A DNA stretch of 64,000 bases from Verrucomicrobiota bacterium. Lineage in GTDB: Bacteria; Chlamydiota; Chlamydiia; Chlamydiales; Rhabdochlamydiaceae. This document shows positions 24,830 through 33,331 of the stretch, piece by piece. The position numbers were made by a program, and so were the translations under genes. The notes under the pieces are model-generated. The model did no database searches, was not told where the DNA came from, and worked only from the letters and a program-made list of their open reading frames with translations. Position 1 is the first letter of the stretch; every line of letters begins with the position of its first letter. The stretch spans positions 177,000 through 240,999 of the forward strand of contig JAFEGJ010000007.1 in NCBI GenBank assembly GCA_018240015.1, in the 5' to 3' direction.

Positions 24830-25153
24830 ATGTCGATGGCAGCCCAGTTCTATCGAGAAACTGTCGAATACTTAAAGAAGTTCCCTGGGACTTTTTATGT
24901 GGGTCCCAAAGATCCTAAGGTAGAAAAAGTCAAAAATATCCCGTTAAGAGTACTTCCCTTATTTGATCCTAGAAATGCGTTGGGAGACAGCAAAGTACAA
25001 ATTACGCAAGTGATCGGTATTTTCGATGAGCAAAATCAAGAACATATTCTTGTCTTTGATGACTTGAAGGCCATGCAGGTTTTCGTCCAATACCTTTATT
25101 CGTCGAGCCACATCATACATAGGCGATGGTACGAAGTGACATTAATCAATTAG
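24830..25153 (+). CDS. Small protein of unknown function, tandem paralog B
   Basis: A 107-aa protein starting 4 bp after its paralog, no doubt on the same transcript. The conserved core is FDEQNQEHILVFDDL followed by QYLYSSSHIIHRRWYEV, with the invariant HxIHRxWY ending. The N-terminal half differs more from paralog A, consistent with an old duplication. The 3' end overlaps the convergent GMC oxidoreductase gene by 12 bp. Function unknown. Confidence 0.65.
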   Translation: MSMAAQFYRETVEYLKKFPGTFYVGPKDPKVEKVKNIPLRVLPLFDPRNALGDSKVQITQVIGIFDEQNQEHILVFDDLKAMQVFVQYLYSSSHIIHRRWYEVTLIN

Positions 25154-26641
25154 ATCAGCTACGCGAAGAGCGTTGGCGATGATCGTGAGAGTGGGATTTA
25201 CCGCACCGATCGACGGAAAAAAGCTGGAATCGACGACATAGAGGTTGTCGAGATCATGGGCTTTACAATTCAAATCGAGAACCGAAGTTTTAGGATCTTT
25301 TCCAAATCTGCACGTGCCAACTTGGTGCGCGCATCCCGCGATCGGAATTCTTTGCGAAAGATACATTTTATTCGGGAAAAAATGGGTATGAGATCCGCTG
25401 AGCAGGTCTTTGAGTTTGGCGAGAAGCCTTTTGTGAGCCTCTTCGTTATTGTTCGTATAGGAGAGTACGATTTCGCCTTTCGCATTCAGCGTAATGCGAT
25501 TATTCGGGTCGGGCAAGTCTTCCGATGTGAGCCACCATCCAACACTGTGGTCAGCAATAAAATCCAGAGATAGTTCAGGCGCAAAAGAGGGCGCTTCTTC
25601 AGCGAGCATTTCGCCTTTCACATTTCCGAGAAGCTGGATATGGCCGAGGGGAAAAGGAGAGTCAGGAGCATTGAAATAAAAATCGTTGACGGCCATCGTT
25701 TTTTCGTAGCGCGTGGGGTTGCGCTCTTTGGAGATGGCGATCATCACCGAGTTTTGGTGGAACATGTAGTTGCGGCCCACCAAGTCAGAGCTATTGGCGA
25801 CACTGCTGCGCAGCAGCAGCGCGGCTGAGTTGATGGCTCCGCATGAGACGATAAAAGTTTTGCCGGAAATACGCTCAGTTTTTCCGTTTTGCACGACTTC
25901 CACTTCTTTGATCGTTTTCCCCTCTGCAATAAGGCGCAGTGCTTTCGCATCTGTCATGAGCGTGAGATTTCCGGTGGCCAGAGCGGGGATAATGCAGCTG
26001 ATGTGGGCGTCGGATTTCGCATGCACAAGGCAAGGAAATCCATCGCACGTGTCGCAGCGAATGCACGGACTATTTTCAGGATCCTTTTCGTTGAGGCGTA
26101 GGCCGAGCGGCAGATGGAACGGGTGCAAGTTTTTAGCTTTGAACTGGTCGGCTATTTTTTGGATGTAAGGCTCGTGGCTGATCGCCGGGTAGGGGAAAGG
26201 CGCGTTTTCCGGCGGCTCCGTGGGATCTTCTCCGCGCTCTCCGTGGACGGTGTAGAGCTCTTCAGCTTTCAAGTAGTAGGGCTGAAAATCTTCGTAATAC
26301 AGTGGCCACGCCGGCGAGATACCGCCGAAGTGTTTGATTTCACCGAAGTCTTCTTTTCTTAGGCGAAGAAGAGCCGCGCCGTAGACTTTGGTGTTGCCGC
26401 CCACGTAGTAGTTCATTCCGGGCAAAAAGGCCTTACCATCTTTGTCATACCAATTTTCTTTCGTGTGGTAGCGGTTTTCGAGAAAGACGGCTCTGGCCTG
26501 CCAGTTTTCTTTTTCTCGGGGAAGATAGTGTCCGCGCTCGATGAGGAGCACTTTTTTGCCCTTTTTCGTCAGCGCATAAGCGAGCGTGCCACCGCCTGCG
26601 CCGCTTCCAATAATCACATAATCATGTCCAGTCGATGACAA
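25142..26641 (-). CDS. GMC-family FAD-dependent oxidoreductase
   Basis: About 500 aa. The FAD-binding GSGAGGG motif follows immediately after the start region (HDYVIIGSGAGGGTLAYAL), so I place the start at a TTG (LSSTGHDY) overlapping the end of the upstream dehydrogenase; a longer frame to 26683 overlaps it by 62 bp. Other GMC signatures: GGNTKVYGAALLRLR, the catalytic His in GCAHQVGTCRFGKDP and the Asn in SIGAVNPTLTI. A Cys-rich segment (CIRCDTCDGFPCLVHAKSDA) is typical of bacterial gluconate/glucose-type members. It likely oxidises a sugar or sugar alcohol. Operon with the MDR dehydrogenase. Confidence 0.9.
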   Translation of the reverse strand: MSSTGHDYVIIGSGAGGGTLAYALTKKGKKVLLIERGHYLPREKENWQARAVFLENRYHTKENWYDKDGKAFLPGMNYYVGGNTKVYGAALLRLRKEDFGEIKHFGGISPAWPLYYEDFQPYYLKAEELYTVHGERGEDPTEPPENAPFPYPAISHEPYIQKIADQFKAKNLHPFHLPLGLRLNEKDPENSPCIRCDTCDGFPCLVHAKSDAHISCIIPALATGNLTLMTDAKALRLIAEGKTIKEVEVVQNGKTERISGKTFIVSCGAINSAALLLRSSVANSSDLVGRNYMFHQNSVMIAISKERNPTRYEKTMAVNDFYFNAPDSPFPLGHIQLLGNVKGEMLAEEAPSFAPELSLDFIADHSVGWWLTSEDLPDPNNRITLNAKGEIVLSYTNNNEEAHKRLLAKLKDLLSGSHTHFFPNKMYLSQRIPIAGCAHQVGTCRFGKDPKTSVLDLNCKAHDLDNLYVVDSSFFPSIGAVNPTLTIIANALRVADLID

Positions 26642-27725
26642 CTTTAATCTCGTCTTGTGTGTGTTTACCAAAAGCCGCAGCAAAATCTTTGTAAGGGTAG
26701 CGCTGCGTGATCATTTTATCGACAGTCCCGGGCCATTTTTTCGAAGCTGCCACCAAGTCGGCGATACCCATTTTGAAATTTTCGAGACTCTCATTCACGC
26801 TGCCGACCATCACCTGATTTTTTAGGACGAGCTTGCGCATGAGAGCGGCTCCATCGACGTTGATGAGACGCTGATCGCCTGGAACGCCGGTCAGAACAAA
26901 AATACCGTTGATGCCCAGCATGCCGAGAAGATCAAAGTCCAGTTTGGCGATCCCGGCTCCGTCGAAGATCACATCGATGTACGGGTGTTTTTGCGCAATT
27001 TCTTTAGGATCATCTTTTTTTCCATTGAAGTAAGTGCCGCCGATTTCCTGCAAAATTTTTACCCGCGGACTTGTTTCATCGACGATATCCAGACCTACGA
27101 CATTGGCGCCTCTGAGACGGAGTGCCAGCGCCGCCAGAATTCCAATGGGGCCGAGTCCCGCGACGATCGTGCATTTGCCTTCTAACCAATTGGGTTTGTT
27201 TTGCAGGTAAGGAAGGCGCGCGCGCTGAATGATGCCTGCTTGCTCGATTGCTTTTTGCACGACCGACATCGGCTCTGCCAGGACTGCGATTTTTTGCACT
27301 TCGGGAGCAACCGGAATGGCGTATTTTTCTTTATCGACGACAAACTCCGCCTGAAATCCATGCCGCCCTTTGATGCCCCGCTCGGTGTAATTTCCTGTCA
27401 TGCACATATCGGAGCGCGCCATGTTGCAAGCCGGACAATTCGGACACTCTCTGCGCACTGAGATGACGGCTAGATCGCCTACTTTAAAATTCTTCACTTG
27501 CTTTCCCACTTCGACGACGCGGCTGAGCATCTCGTGGCCGATGATGAGCTCTTTTTCGCCTAAGGGTGCATCGGCTCTGCCGCCCGACACCTCTTCGCGA
27601 TCGGTTCCGCAGATACCGACGCTGAGGACTTGGGTCTTAATCTCATCAGGATTTTGAATTTGCGGCTCGGGCCAGTCTTTGATTTGGACCTGCGTTGTAT
27701 GAGGCGTGAGGGTAATAGCTTTCAT
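26622..27725 (-). CDS. Zinc-dependent MDR dehydrogenase, glucose 1-dehydrogenase-like
   Basis: A 367-aa protein (start at MKAITLTPHT; an in-frame extension of 12 codons is unlikely). Catalytic zinc ligands appear in VGICGTD and IGHEM; the structural zinc loop is CPNCPACNMARSDMC. The nucleotide-binding fold shows GLGPIGILAALAL with an acidic strand end (VVGLDIVD). The C-terminal part (NVDGAALMRKLVLKNQVMVGSVN) matches the glucose dehydrogenase C-terminal domain. It probably oxidises glucose or a related aldose to the lactone using NAD(P). It overlaps the GMC gene and is divergent from the GH63 gene by 35 bp, suggesting joint regulation. Confidence 0.88.
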   Translation of the reverse strand: MKAITLTPHTTQVQIKDWPEPQIQNPDEIKTQVLSVGICGTDREEVSGGRADAPLGEKELIIGHEMLSRVVEVGKQVKNFKVGDLAVISVRRECPNCPACNMARSDMCMTGNYTERGIKGRHGFQAEFVVDKEKYAIPVAPEVQKIAVLAEPMSVVQKAIEQAGIIQRARLPYLQNKPNWLEGKCTIVAGLGPIGILAALALRLRGANVVGLDIVDETSPRVKILQEIGGTYFNGKKDDPKEIAQKHPYIDVIFDGAGIAKLDFDLLGMLGINGIFVLTGVPGDQRLINVDGAALMRKLVLKNQVMVGSVNESLENFKMGIADLVAASKKWPGTVDKMITQRYPYKDFAAAFGKHTQDEIKVVIDWT

Positions 27726-27760
27726 TTTTTTATATTTAATTGTTATAGAAAAATTAATCA

Positions 27761-30253
27761 ATGGAAGAGCAAAGATTAAATGATTTGGCGTGGCGGCGGT
27801 GGGGAGCGTATGTCTCCAACCGTCAGTGGGGTACCGTGCGCGAAGACTACAGCGCAGATGGAAACGCCTGGAACTACATCTCGCACGATGAGGCCCGCTC
27901 CCGCGCTTACCGCTGGGGAGAAGACGGCATCGCTGGTTGGTGCGATCGGTACCAATTCCTGGTTTTTTCTTTTGCTTTTTGGAATGGCAAAGATCCGATT
28001 CTCAAAGAGCGATTCTTTGGACTCACTCCCTTCGAGGGCAACCACGGCGAAGATGTCAAAGAGTACTATTTCTATCTCGATGCGACACCGACGCACTCAT
28101 ACATGAAGTTTCTCTACAAATATCCGATCGAGAAATTTCCCTATGAACAATTGGTCGATGAAAACAAGAAGCGAACAACTAAAGACCTTGAGTATGAGCT
28201 CGCCGACACCGGCGTATTTGCGAAGGGCTACTTTGACATTAGCATCGAGTATGCCAAAAATGCCCCCGATGATACCTTCATTCGTCTTGAGGTGACCAAT
28301 CAATCTTCTCAAGAAGCCAGCATCGATATCCTTCCTCAGCTCTACTTTCGCAACTACTGGTCGTGGGATTCGCTTTCTGCGCCAACCATAAAAGCCATCG
28401 ATGGTGCTTTGTATGCTGATCCCACAAACGTTCCATCTCCAGACTGGCTTATCAAAGAATACCATCTGCCGCCGCTGTATCTTTATAGCGAGTCGCCCGC
28501 AGACATACTGTTTACCGAGAACGAGACAGGGGCTAAAGATGCTTTCCACCGTGCGGTGATACAAAAAGAAAAAAATAATAAATCGCAGGGGAGCAAAGCG
28601 TGCTTCCACTTTCCCAGCGTCAAGATTCCGCCCGGAAAATCTCGCACATTCTGCTTTCGGCTCACGACCACAAAAACAAAAAATCCCCTGAAGGATGCAG
28701 GCGCGATTTTTTCCCAGCGTATCCAAGAAGCCGATGCCTTTTATACCAAGATCCAACCTCAAAAACTCTCCGCCGATGAAAAACAAATACACAGACAGGC
28801 CATCGCCGGCATGCTCTGGAGCACCCAGTTTTATCTCTACGATGTCGAAAAATGGCTCAAGGGCGACAAAGTTCCTCCGCCTGCAGCGCATGCCCGCATT
28901 CGCAACGTCCACTGGCAGCACCTGCATGCCTCCGATCTCATTTCGATGCCCGACAAGTGGGAATATCCGTGGTTCGCCTCGTGGGACATGGCCTTTCAGA
29001 CGATCGTGCTCTCGCTCGTCGATCTTCCCTTTGCTAAAGCGCAGCTCGGACTTTTCCTCAAAAGCCGCTACCAACATCCCAGCGGACAAATTCCTGCCTA
29101 CGAGTGGAACTTTTCTGACACAAATCCTCCCGTTCAAGCCTGGGCACTGTGGCATCTGTACGAACTCGACAAAGACGTCAATTTTCTCGAAGCCAACTTC
29201 GTCAAACTCATGGAGAATTTTAGTTGGTGGGTCAACCGCGTCGATCGCCTGGGCAACAACATCTTCGAAGGGGGATTCTTAGGACTCGACAATATTTCCG
29301 TCATCGACCGCAGCAAGCCTCTCCCCGGCGGCGGTTTTTTTGAGCAATCCGATGCCACCGGCTGGATGGGTTTTTTTGCAGTTCTCATGATGCGCATCGC
29401 TCTCGAACTATCCAAAACACGTCCCATCTACGAAAAATTAAGCTTCGTCTATTTCGAGCACTTTATCGCGATCGCTGCCGCGATGGAAAAAACAAAAGGG
29501 CGCGCCATCGATCTGTGGGATACGACCGATGGATTTTTCTACGATGCCATCGCTTACCCCGATGGCAACCATGAATCCCTCAAGATCCGCTCCTACGTCG
29601 GCCTCATTCCGTTTTTTACTCTCCAATTTTTTAGTGAGGAAGATTTGCAAAAATACCACTCTCATTTTTACGAAAAAATGCAGCTCTATCTCAAACACTC
29701 TCCGCAGCTCCTCGGTCGGTGCATCAGCCCCGTCACTCTCCAAAAGAAGGGCTATGTTTTTTCGCTCATGACCATCCACCAGATGGAAAAGCTCCTGCAA
29801 AAAGCCTTTGATCCCACCGAGTTTTTCTCATCTTTCGGCCTGCGTAGCCTCTCGAAATACCACGAAAAGCATCCCTTCACATTTGCCTCCACAACCGTCG
29901 GCTATGAACCGGGCGAATCGCTCGAAAGAATCAAAGGCGGCAACTCCAACTGGCGCGGGCCTGTTTGGATGCCGATCAACTATCTATTCTATAAATCGCT
30001 CCGTCATCTGGAGAAAGAAGGTGGCGTGTCTTTTGGAAAGCAGCGCCAAAGTCTGGCGCAAAACCTGCTATCTATTTTCCGCAAAGACAAAAGCGGAAAG
30101 CGTCCCGTGCATCAAGGCAATGCCGGCGCCGATCTTCTCAACGAGCATCCGCTCTTTTACGAGCACTATCATGGCGATACGGGAAGGGGACTGGGCGCAT
30201 CACATCAAACCGGCTGGAGCGGTCTCATCGCCAATATCATTCAAGATTTATGA
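27761..30253 (+). CDS. GH63-family (MGH1-like) glucosidase
   Basis: An 830-aa protein resembling bacterial GH63 / mannosylglycerate-hydrolase-like glucosidases. The N-terminal ~330 residues are a beta-sandwich (WGTVREDYSADGNAWNYISH, LPQLYFRNYWSWDS); the rest is an (alpha/alpha)6 barrel with signature segments: EYPWFASWDMAFQ (written here as WEYPWFASWD), GQIPAYEWNFSDTNPPVQAW carrying the probable general acid Asp, KGGNSNWRGPVWMPINY, and the terminal [20 protein letters not shown]. It would release glucose from an alpha-linked oligosaccharide, feeding the neighbouring dehydrogenases. No signal peptide is seen, so it acts in the cytoplasm. A diverged second copy of its 3' end lies 2.5 kb downstream. 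Confidence 0.88.
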   Translation: MEEQRLNDLAWRRWGAYVSNRQWGTVREDYSADGNAWNYISHDEARSRAYRWGEDGIAGWCDRYQFLVFSFAFWNGKDPILKERFFGLTPFEGNHGEDVKEYYFYLDATPTHSYMKFLYKYPIEKFPYEQLVDENKKRTTKDLEYELADTGVFAKGYFDISIEYAKNAPDDTFIRLEVTNQSSQEASIDILPQLYFRNYWSWDSLSAPTIKAIDGALYADPTNVPSPDWLIKEYHLPPLYLYSESPADILFTENETGAKDAFHRAVIQKEKNNKSQGSKACFHFPSVKIPPGKSRTFCFRLTTTKTKNPLKDAGAIFSQRIQEADAFYTKIQPQKLSADEKQIHRQAIAGMLWSTQFYLYDVEKWLKGDKVPPPAAHARIRNVHWQHLHASDLISMPDKWEYPWFASWDMAFQTIVLSLVDLPFAKAQLGLFLKSRYQHPSGQIPAYEWNFSDTNPPVQAWALWHLYELDKDVNFLEANFVKLMENFSWWVNRVDRLGNNIFEGGFLGLDNISVIDRSKPLPGGGFFEQSDATGWMGFFAVLMMRIALELSKTRPIYEKLSFVYFEHFIAIAAAMEKTKGRAIDLWDTTDGFFYDAIAYPDGNHESLKIRSYVGLIPFFTLQFFSEEDLQKYHSHFYEKMQLYLKHSPQLLGRCISPVTLQKKGYVFSLMTIHQMEKLLQKAFDPTEFFSSFGLRSLSKYHEKHPFTFASTTVGYEPGESLERIKGGNSNWRGPVWMPINYLFYKSLRHLEKEGGVSFGKQRQSLAQNLLSIFRKDKSGKRPVHQGNAGADLLNEHPLFYEHYHGDTGRGLGASHQTGWSGLIANIIQDL

Positions 30254-30286
30254 TCAGTTCTACATGTATAAGTGAAGAAACTACAT

Positions 30287-30314
30287 TGCATTTAATATCA
30301 TTTGGGCATACAAT
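30287..30314 (+). promoter_or_regulatory. Putative sigma-70 promoter of the small Cys-rich gene
   Basis: TTGCAT and TACAAT are separated by 16 bp, 27 nt upstream of the ATG at 30341, and a strong AAGGAGG ribosome-binding site follows. This gives the inserted gene its own start signals independent of the GH63 gene. Confidence 0.55.
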
Positions 30315-30340
30315 TTTTGAATTAATCCAAGGAGGATTTT

Positions 30341-30823
30341 ATGCATTGCATCTTTAGTTGTTGCCAACGACCCGCCCCACAAAACTCATCAGAAAGCCAA
30401 CCCTTTTTGTCTAATAGCAAAAATAGTTCTTTGCCTGAACGAATGCCACAGTCTCAATTAGATAATTCAGGAGTGCCCACAGCTGTTAAAGTGAATCAAG
30501 TTGTTGTTGACACAGCTCGTATTTCTGACGCTGCGTTAGAAAGACAACTTAAAGAAAATGTGGGGGCAAAAGCCAAAGAATCTGTTAACAGTAGCTTCAG
30601 AAGTGTCCAGGGAAGTACACAAGAAAGTTTAGCACAATCAATGAATAAAGCGGGTGTGCCTGGCTCAGTGCAAGAAAGTTTGGTAAAACCTGTGGTTGAC
30701 TCTTCATTCAGCAAAGCTAATCAAGCCACTCAAAATGGCGCTCAAAGCTCAACTAACCATGGGGTTCATTCAAGCATGTCAATTTTGGGATCCAATAGAA
30801 AGAAGGATAGTCAGACAACTTGA
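30341..30823 (+). CDS. Small Ser/Gln-rich protein with Cys-rich N-terminus, effector-like
   Basis: A 160-aa protein with a near-perfect ribosome-binding site (AAGGAGG, 7 nt spacing). The N-terminus MHCIFSCCQRPAP has three Cys in eight residues, like palmitoylation-type membrane-targeting sequences of host-directed proteins. The remainder is low-complexity and Ser/Gln/Asn-rich with a loose internal repeat (VQGSTQESLAQSM... versus VPGSVQESLVKPV). No domain is recognised. Its place in an inserted segment, and its composition, fit a secreted effector, but this is inference. The gene is convergent with the large gene downstream (5-bp gap). Confidence 0.55.
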   Translation: MHCIFSCCQRPAPQNSSESQPFLSNSKNSSLPERMPQSQLDNSGVPTAVKVNQVVVDTARISDAALERQLKENVGAKAKESVNSSFRSVQGSTQESLAQSMNKAGVPGSVQESLVKPVVDSSFSKANQATQNGAQSSTNHGVHSSMSILGSNRKKDSQTT

Positions 30824-30828
30824 GGTAA

Positions 30829-32589
30829 CTAATCATCCTCTTTTTTGAGTCTTTCACCTGGCGTCATGTAAGCCTTGGGAGGGACGGCGAGAACCGTAGG
30901 CGGCATCTCCTCCAATTCGATTCCTGCCCAACTGAGTGCTGTTCTGGCAAAAGTCATACAATTTTCCACGGAAAGCTTTTCCCCAGAAACCTTATCTGTT
31001 TTTTTCGCTGGAACGAGTAGGGCTTCGTGTCCCCTGATATTGAACATAAAGGCATTTATTCCATTTTTTTGCTGCTCCACTGCCTCGTTAACTTTTTTCA
31101 TCATATTATCCACACGCCAATTGGGGAGAAGCCACGTTTCTCTTTTTTCTTTGATGACAGAAAGATCGTTAGTTCTGAATGGTTCCACTTCCACGCGACC
31201 AGGTAATGTATTCAATGCTTTCAACGTCTTAATCTTTTTATCTAGCCGAAAGTGCACTTTCTCCATGACATATCTGTTGCTGCTTTTGTCAAATCGTTCC
31301 AACATCAAAGCTGCATGACCATAAAAATCGGCACCCATACTCACCAAAGTGATTGCCGACATGTATTTGTCGACAACCTTATAAGGATCAAAACGACTTT
31401 GTGCAAAATAGACGGGAGAAAGAGTAAGAGCTCTGAATTCATTACCAAATGTTTCAACATTTTGAATGACGCAATCGATAACAAAATTTATGCGATCAAA
31501 ATGCGAAAATCCTTTACGCAGTAATTTGCCTGAAATATATCCCTGTGTGAGTTCCTGACAATCGCTTGCAGAAAGATTGCCTTTCTCAAGTCGACATTCA
31601 AAATAACCAGGATAAACATGTGTTGTAGGCAAAGGATTAAAAAACCTCACTTGTTCGAAGGGTATCCGTGAAATAGTTTTAGTGTTTTTATCCACGAGTT
31701 CCCAAAAGGAGGCATCCGAAAGCAAAGAAAGACTTCTTCTATTAGGTAATTCAACGTACTTCAAACGTTTTTTCTCTTCGAAATACAGCTCTGTTTTTAT
31801 AGAGGAAATTCTCCACCGGGGCTCGCTTTCAAGAAGCGCATCTGCCACTTGCTCTGCATTCAATCCCTGAACGGTATCGATTTTGCCAGAATAAAGCTTT
31901 GCATCCAGCACTGTATATGAGAGCTTCTCACCTTCTTTAAAAAGTCGTATCTGGGGGCCATAACCTCCCCATTCATAAAAAAGGACTTGCTGGGTGCAGA
32001 ACTCCACCAACTTTAAAGCACCTTGGTTATCCAGTTCCATCCTTGTCAATGTGCAAGTTGCCAGCATCTGTAAAATATCATCGATACTAGTAAACTGTAC
32101 GGGCGACTCACGATAATTATCTTTGATGTCGGTTTCGCTTTCATTAGTCACACATACGTAACGTTTACTATTAGGATAAGTTCTTGTGAGAAAATAATCG
32201 AAGCAGTGTCTCAGCTTGGTTTGAGTTGTTCGTTTTGCATATTTGTCACATACTTGCCAGACCAAATCTCTATTCTCTTCATATACAGTCACTTGTCTAT
32301 CAGCAAAATTCCATGTGATTTGCTGACTTAAGTTTTCCTCTAAGCTAATTACATGCTTGCCAATCTTCATTACGTGCGTATCGATGATCCAGCTGATGTC
32401 ACCGTCGATTGTACTTGTCTTCCAATTCTCGCCTATGACTGTATTAGTGATGCTTTTCGTGTAGAGACGATTACCTTGTCGACATAAATGCACAGATGTA
32501 CCGCTTGTATCTTGCCATCGATGAAACAGCTCTTCTTGTGGTTCATCGATGGTAGGCTTAGAAAATAATCTTGAGATTGACTGAAACAT
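30829..32589 (-). CDS. Large unknown protein with a possible permuted papain-fold (LRAT/PPPDE-like) C-terminus
   Basis: A 586-aa protein with no signal peptide or TM helix. Most of it (beta-rich, many aromatic residues) is unrecognised. Near the C-terminus the order His then Cys appears: H425 in GADFYGHAALMLERF and C544 in SVENCMTFARTALSWAGI. An NC-x-x-F-A motif following a GHxxL motif is the hallmark of circularly permuted papain-fold enzymes (LRAT, PPPDE, NlpC/P60-permuted), which act as proteases, deubiquitinases or acyltransferases and occur among bacterial effectors. The assignment rests on two motifs only. It lies in the insert behind GH63, in the opposite orientation. Confidence 0.5.
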   Translation of the reverse strand: MFQSISRLFSKPTIDEPQEELFHRWQDTSGTSVHLCRQGNRLYTKSITNTVIGENWKTSTIDGDISWIIDTHVMKIGKHVISLEENLSQQITWNFADRQVTVYEENRDLVWQVCDKYAKRTTQTKLRHCFDYFLTRTYPNSKRYVCVTNESETDIKDNYRESPVQFTSIDDILQMLATCTLTRMELDNQGALKLVEFCTQQVLFYEWGGYGPQIRLFKEGEKLSYTVLDAKLYSGKIDTVQGLNAEQVADALLESEPRWRISSIKTELYFEEKKRLKYVELPNRRSLSLLSDASFWELVDKNTKTISRIPFEQVRFFNPLPTTHVYPGYFECRLEKGNLSASDCQELTQGYISGKLLRKGFSHFDRINFVIDCVIQNVETFGNEFRALTLSPVYFAQSRFDPYKVVDKYMSAITLVSMGADFYGHAALMLERFDKSSNRYVMEKVHFRLDKKIKTLKALNTLPGRVEVEPFRTNDLSVIKEKRETWLLPNWRVDNMMKKVNEAVEQQKNGINAFMFNIRGHEALLVPAKKTDKVSGEKLSVENCMTFARTALSWAGIELEEMPPTVLAVPPKAYMTPGERLKKEDD

Positions 32590-32659
32590 TTTTTTAAATT
32601 TTAAAACAATATATCCGCATTCTCAATTGTGATCAAGACTCCCTCGCAGTGATAGCATT

Positions 32660-32775
32660 CTAACTGTTGTTCGATAGCTGCTCTAAGTCATTTAATCGTC
32701 GATATTTTTTCTTCTGAACAAGAGCTCTATACATCCTTTCTATCACAGCATTTTTTTTGGATTATTATAACTGAT
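32660..32775 (-). pseudogene. Relic of an rve-type (IS3/IS481-like) transposase
   Basis: On the minus strand about 38 codons read ILISYNNPKKNAVIERMYRA, then LVQKKKYRRLNDLEQ and a stop. The YNNPKxNAVIERMxRAL pattern is the region around the last catalytic Glu of DDE integrase-core transposases (sPxNPxxNAviERfxRTL). Nothing else of the transposase is recognisable, so this is a small decayed fragment. It directly abuts the displaced GH63 3' end and marks one edge of the inserted segment. Confidence 0.6.
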
Positions 32776-32784
32776 AAGGATCTT

Positions 32785-32943
32785 CGTTTTCCGAAAAAAC
32801 AGCAAAGATCCCTTACATCAAGATAATGCAGGAGCAGATCTGATTATCCTCTTTTTCCTGCACATTATCATGGCGATACGAGAAGAGGACTGGGCGCATC
32901 GCACCAAACTGGTTGGAGCGGCCTGATCGCCAATATCATGTAA
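32785..32943 (+). pseudogene. Displaced, frameshifted copy of the GH63 gene 3' end
   Basis: The sequence matches the last ~175 bp of the GH63 gene. Translation in pieces gives HQDNAGADL (original HQGNAGADL), then, after a frame change caused by deletion, [20 protein letters not shown] followed by LIANIM and a stop. Over the last ~87 bases I count about 12 mismatches, similar to the divergence of the ileS pair. It overlaps the end of the YggU gene, which therefore was probably the original downstream neighbour. Confidence 0.85.
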
Positions 32944-33181
32944 GATTTGTAACCTGTTCAATGCCCTCTATTTTCACTCGCTTGAGACGGCTCGTTTGAC
33001 CCGAGATGATTTCGATGCGCGATTTGGCAATACCTAATTTTTCAGAGAGAAAATCGATGAGCGCCAGGTTGACTTCTCCTTTTTCGGGCACGCCTTTGAC
33101 GCGAATTTTGAGATATTCGCCTTCCCAGCCGACAATTTCAGTGCGCGAAGCTTTAGGGATGACTTTAATCATTATGATCAT
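32936..33181 (-). CDS. DUF167/YggU family protein
   Basis: About 81 aa. It has the typical DUF167 pattern: [32 protein letters not shown] (the PxxGxAN-type loop), [20 protein letters not shown] and [11 protein letters not shown]. The domain is a small alpha-beta fold of unclear function found in nearly all bacteria, often near cell-envelope or pyrroline-reductase genes. Two start codons three codons apart are possible; I use the first that gives a family-like N-terminus (MIIMIKV). Its last codons overlap the displaced GH63 fragment on the other strand. Confidence 0.85.
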   Translation of the reverse strand: MIIMIKVIPKASRTEIVGWEGEYLKIRVKGVPEKGEVNLALIDFLSEKLGIAKSRIEIISGQTSRLKRVKIEGIEQVTNLT

Positions 33182-33252
33182 CTTTTCAGCATGAAATCCC
33201 AACTCAAATTTAACAAGAGCAAAATTCCTCTATAGAGTACACTTGTCCCTCT

Positions 33253-33327
33253 CGGGGTGTAGCGCAGTTTGGCTAGCGCGTTTCGTTCGGGACGAAAAGG
33301 TCGTGGGTTCGAATCCCGCCACCCCGA
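33253..33327 (+). tRNA. tRNA-Pro (anticodon CGG)
   Basis: A complete cloverleaf: acceptor CGGGGTG/CACCCCG, D arm GCGC-loop-GCGC, anticodon stem TTTCG/CGAAA with loop TTCGGGA (anticodon CGG), T arm GTGGG-TTCGAAT-CCCGC, discriminator A. All stems pair. CCA is not encoded. It reads CCG codons. Confidence 0.95.
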
Positions 33328-33331
33328 AATA

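Noticed and set aside
28097..29155. A 352-codon open frame on the minus strand inside the GH63 gene
   Set aside because: It is antisense to a gene with clear family motifs throughout; no ribosome-binding site and no recognisable domain. Long antisense frames arise from codon bias here.
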